IMG/VR virus record: IMGVR_UViG_3300030382_004293
Location: 1,156 to 44,138 of that record
DNA length: 42,983 nt
Origin: a virus
Reading direction: 5' to 3' (one strand)
The notes under the pieces: generated by a model
Database searches by the model: none
The model's input: the letters and a program-made list of their open reading frames with translations, nothing else
What the model was told of the DNA's origin: nothing
Shown: positions 40,522 through 42,983 of the stretch, piece by piece
Position numbering within the stretch: position 1 is the first letter of the stretch
Layout of the letters: every line of letters starts with the position of its first letter
Made by a program: the position numbers and the translations under genes

Positions 40522-41316
40522 TTATCCTCCTTTTTTATTTCCATCGATAAGTTCTCCCCATAAGGAAGTCTTACCATTTATTATTTGTATTATGTGAACT
40601 GTAAAAAGTCCACCTTTATAAAAATCTACAATTGCAAATGCATGTGCCCAATTTGTTTGTCTATTATTTAACCATTCATTCTTTTTTGGAGACATATCTT
40701 TTAAACATCCAATAGACCATGCTGATTTAGGGCCATCCATGTGAGTTACACTCATTTGTTGTAAATCATGCCAATGACCATACATTATATTACATCCTCT
40801 TTTTCTTAGATGATTAGCCGTATGATATTGACCTCCAAATTCATGTCCATGATAAAAATATAATTTTCCCATTTTAAGTTCTTTCCCAAATGGATAATAT
40901 TTATATCCTCTTCCTTTTAAATCAACAGCATTTGCAAATTTATATTGAGGTATGTATGGATACTTTTCAACACATAAATTAAGCCAATTATCATGATTAC
41001 CTTCTGTTATATATCTTTCTTTACAATTAGCCTTATCTAAAGATTCATCAATACTATCCATTCCTTTGTTTACATCTTTAACATCTTTTTCAAAGTCTTT
41101 AATCAAATATTCAAGTGGTGGTGCTTTTTTACGTTTAAATTTCCATGCTGAAAAAGCATTCCACTCTCCGACATCTCCTAAATCTATATAAACATCTGGT
41201 TTAACTATTTCAATTGTTTTTTTAAGACAATTAATTGCAGGCTTATCTTCATATGGAAAATGCTTATCTGGAGTAACGATAGCCCTTCTAACGACTCCAA
41301 TATCTTGTTTCGCCAT
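40522..41316 (-). CDS. Calcineurin-like metallophosphoesterase
   Basis: A 264-aa enzyme with the full motif series: D17-K-H19 (VTPDKHFPYED), GD at 47-48 (IDLGDVGEWN), GNHD at 107-110 (ITEGNHDNW), H158 (YFYHGHEFGG) and GHWH at 180-183 (YGHWHDLQ). These residues bind two metal ions and hydrolyse phosphodiesters or monoesters. The substrate is unknown. Location among late structural genes suggests a late role, for example degrading signalling nucleotides or nucleic acid. AGAGG precedes the start. Confidence 0.88.
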   Translation of the reverse strand: MAKQDIGVVRRAIVTPDKHFPYEDKPAINCLKKTIEIVKPDVYIDLGDVGEWNAFSAWKFKRKKAPPLEYLIKDFEKDVKDVNKGMDSIDESLDKANCKERYITEGNHDNWLNLCVEKYPYIPQYKFANAVDLKGRGYKYYPFGKELKMGKLYFYHGHEFGGQYHTANHLRKRGCNIMYGHWHDLQQMSVTHMDGPKSAWSIGCLKDMSPKKNEWLNNRQTNWAHAFAIVDFYKGGLFTVHIIQIINGKTSLWGELIDGNKKGG

Positions 41317-41341
41317 AACTACCTCTTTTTATTTCAAAAAA

Positions 41342-41503
41342 CTATTTTTTATCTTCTTTTTTTGAAGACTTATCTTTTCCCTCTTTATCTTCTTCTTTCA
41401 AAGCCTCTAAGAGCTCAATAGCTCCTTGACATTTAACAAAGATTTCCTTTGCTTGTTCTTGTTGACTTTTTAAGTTCTGTATTTTTTCATCCAGATTTTC
41501 CAT
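41342..41503 (-). CDS. Small coiled-coil protein (53 aa)
   Basis: A 53-residue frame from ATG 41501-41503 with AAAGGG upstream. The sequence (ENLDEKIQNLKSQQEQAKEI, one Cys, then a Glu/Lys/Asp tail) is a coiled coil with a highly charged, probably disordered end. It lies between the fibre-associated coiled-coil protein and the phosphoesterase. It may be a small chaperone or assembly factor for the tail fibre. Confidence 0.55.
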   Translation of the reverse strand: MENLDEKIQNLKSQQEQAKEIFVKCQGAIELLEALKEEDKEGKDKSSKKEDKK

Positions 41504-41529
41504 TTATTTCACCCTTTTTTTGTTATTAT

Positions 41530-41778
41530 TTATAATGCTTCAATATCTTCAATAATTTTAGCAAGTTCAGCAATATTAGCTTCAAGTACCGCTTTTTCTG
41601 CTTCTAAACGAACTTTATCTGATTCATATTCTTTAAGTTCAATCTCATGAACTACATCACTTTCTGCTTCTCCTGTAGATGAATTGAATTTCTTCTCAGT
41701 TAATGAAACCACATCTCCATCTTTTGAGAAAGCAACCTTGCTTGCTGATTTTAATGTTGAATAATCTTTTACTCTCAT
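41530..41778 (-). CDS. Fibre-associated coiled-coil protein (82 aa)
   Basis: An 82-aa protein: a beta-like first half (STLKSASKVAFSKDGDVVSL) and a long C-terminal helix (KVRLEAEKAVLEANIAELAK). Its ATG lies on the stop codon of the S74 fibre gene (1-base overlap). A trimerising or attachment protein for the fibre is plausible from the coiled coil and position, but no family is recognised. Confidence 0.55.
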   Translation of the reverse strand: MRVKDYSTLKSASKVAFSKDGDVVSLTEKKFNSSTGEAESDVVHEIELKEYESDKVRLEAEKAVLEANIAELAKIIEDIEAL

Positions 41779-42983
41779 TATTTCTCCTTATTTTCTAATT
41801 CTTCGACCTTTTTTGATAATTCTTGTACTGCTTTTACAAGAGTAACTACCATAGATTCTTTTGATACTCTCTGTCTTCCATCAGGTTCAACTGCCCATGC
41901 ACTATAATCAGACATATTATATTTATCTATAGCCTTTTTTACATCTTGTGCAATAAAACCATAATAATATTTATCACTACCACCCATTGGAGTTATATCA
42001 TTTTCATTATAAGCTGTCCATTCTTGTGGAAATTCACTTGGTGATTTATGTTTATATTTAACTGGCTTTAAAGCATTAATAAAACCTAATCCTGCTTCTA
42101 TATCTTTTATATCTTTCTTTTGTCTCATATCTGATGATGCATCCCATGTTTGGTCGGCATTAAAATCACATCTTATATGACTACTGTCATTACCTATATG
42201 TACTGCATTATCAGCTGTACCAATAACATTATTACCAATAACAATTTGATTTGTTGAATTATCACCAGAAGTTTCTACATTATATCCAATACAAGTATTC
42301 TCAACTCCATATTCTGTTGTATTCCCCGCATTAGTTCCTATTAAGGTATTACTATGTGCTGCTCCTTCCAGTTCTACTCCAGAATTATGACCTAAACATG
42401 TATTGCCATTTCCTTCTATTTTTGCGCTTGTAATTCCTTTTCCCGAATTTGCTCCAATAAATGTATTTTCAGTGCCTGTTGAGACATAATATCCAGCTTC
42501 TTTCCCAACTGCAGTATTATTACCATGACCATCTGAATCAGCTTCAAATTGATTTAAAGCAGCATATCCAATTGCGGTATTAGCATCACCATCAATATTT
42601 GCACCTAATGCATAATTTCCAACTGAAATATTATATTGACCAGTGGTTATTTCATCACCTGTATAACTACCAACCGCAACATTATGTTGTCCACTTGTTA
42701 AATCTTTACCTGCCTCATAACCTATAGCTATATTATAGTTTCCTGTTATTACTCCTGAACCTCCCGAACTAGTTCCTAAAAATACATTGTACTCACCTGT
42801 TGTTAAATTTTTTGCTGAATCGTATCCTATTGCTGTATTATATCCATATGCGCTTGTTTGGTCAGTTTGATTCATATCTTGTAATGCCCGCCAACCTATT
42901 GCTGTATTACTAGTAGGAAGACCAGCTGCATCGCTTCCATTTGTTGTCACAGCAGCTAAACTTTGATAACCAACTACAACATT
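41778..42983 (-). CDS. Tail fibre with YadA-head-like repeats and C-terminal S74 chaperone (5' end outside window)
   Basis: The frame is open to the window edge, so 401 residues are visible and the N-terminus is missing; an internal GTG at 42950 is not the true start, because the same repeat pattern (NVVVGYQSLAA) continues upstream. The first ~260 visible residues are repeats of the type TAIGYxA..LTxGxxN(V/I), like the left-handed beta-roll of trimeric adhesin heads. The last ~125 residues (SSDMRQKKDIKDIEAGLGFI, then YYYGFIAQDVKKAI, then coiled coil VKAVQELSKKVEELEN) form an S74 intramolecular chaperone that trimerises the fibre and is then self-cleaved near the SD motif. It is a likely receptor-binding fibre. 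Confidence 0.82.
   Translation of the reverse strand, partial: NVVVGYQSLAAVTTNGSDAAGLPTSNTAIGWRALQDMNQTDQTSAYGYNTAIGYDSAKNLTTGEYNVFLGTSSGGSGVITGNYNIAIGYEAGKDLTSGQHNVAVGSYTGDEITTGQYNISVGNYALGANIDGDANTAIGYAALNQFEADSDGHGNNTAVGKEAGYYVSTGTENTFIGANSGKGITSAKIEGNGNTCLGHNSGVELEGAAHSNTLIGTNAGNTTEYGVENTCIGYNVETSGDNSTNQIVIGNNVIGTADNAVHIGNDSSHIRCDFNADQTWDASSDMRQKKDIKDIEAGLGFINALKPVKYKHKSPSEFPQEWTAYNENDITPMGGSDKYYYGFIAQDVKKAIDKYNMSDYSAWAVEPDGRQRVSKESMVVTLVKAVQELSKKVEELENKEK

Overview
This window is most of an AT-rich double-stranded DNA phage genome, probably short-tailed (podovirus-like). The evidence is a portal, large and small terminase subunits, a P22 gp10-like stabilisation/tail protein, a set of injected-virion-protein candidates, an M15 endolysin, a holin candidate, and a compact replication and recombination block. 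There are no rRNA, tRNA, CRISPR or insertion sequences. Most starts carry AAAGGAG-type ribosome binding sites, so the host is a bacterium that uses Shine-Dalgarno signals. Both ends of the window cut late genes on the minus strand: a scaffold candidate at base 1 and a tail fibre at base 42983. The major capsid protein and remaining head/tail genes are not here and probably lie in the missing piece joining the two ends.

Layout. (1) 1-6617, minus strand: packaging and lysis genes in the order small terminase, zinc-ribbon protein, basic protein, small proteins, M15 endolysin, unknown, large terminase, portal, scaffold. (2) 6618-7021, non-coding: a palindromic element, a C/G-rich hairpin and a minus-strand terminator. 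(3) 7022-7652, minus: three small genes of unknown role. (4) 7653-7830: divergent control region. (5) 7831-20691, plus strand: a long early/middle operon. It starts with about twenty tightly packed small genes (zinc proteins, a ParB-fold protein, an RHH-like protein). A recombination/replication set follows: Cas4/RecB-like exonuclease, DUF1071-type annealing protein, SSB-like protein, 2OG-Fe(II) oxygenase, DNA methyltransferase, DnaB-like helicase, RuvC-like resolvase and a PD-(D/E)XK nuclease. (6) 20688-42983, minus: late genes. In transcription order these are tail fibre with S74 chaperone, coiled-coil proteins, metallophosphoesterase, an unknown, MscS-like membrane protein, holin candidate and micro-membrane proteins, a 1974-aa tail/stabilisation protein, two further structural proteins, and four candidate injected proteins ending in a 2299-aa giant. 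The two arms converge at 20688-20691 with overlapping stop codons.

How the genes work together. The exonuclease, annealing protein and SSB-like protein form a recombination module. DnaB with the RuvC-like and PD-(D/E)XK nucleases would replicate and resolve DNA. No DNA or RNA polymerase is visible, so host polymerases are probably used. TerS/TerL package DNA through the portal. The 326-, 149-, 646- and 2299-aa proteins sit where T7-like phages keep internal virion proteins and may form the ejected complex.

Most unusual points: (a) the 2299-aa protein carries a tyrosine-recombinase-like region followed by an HExxH peptidase motif; (b) a palindromic element occurs twice, once between genes and once inside the exonuclease gene, with a compensatory base-pair change; (c) two strong RNA-fold candidates lie at 8587-8703 and 15740-15798; (d) a chain of out-of-frame overlapping genes spans 16540-17485. 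All functions are read from sequence motifs alone; no database search was possible.
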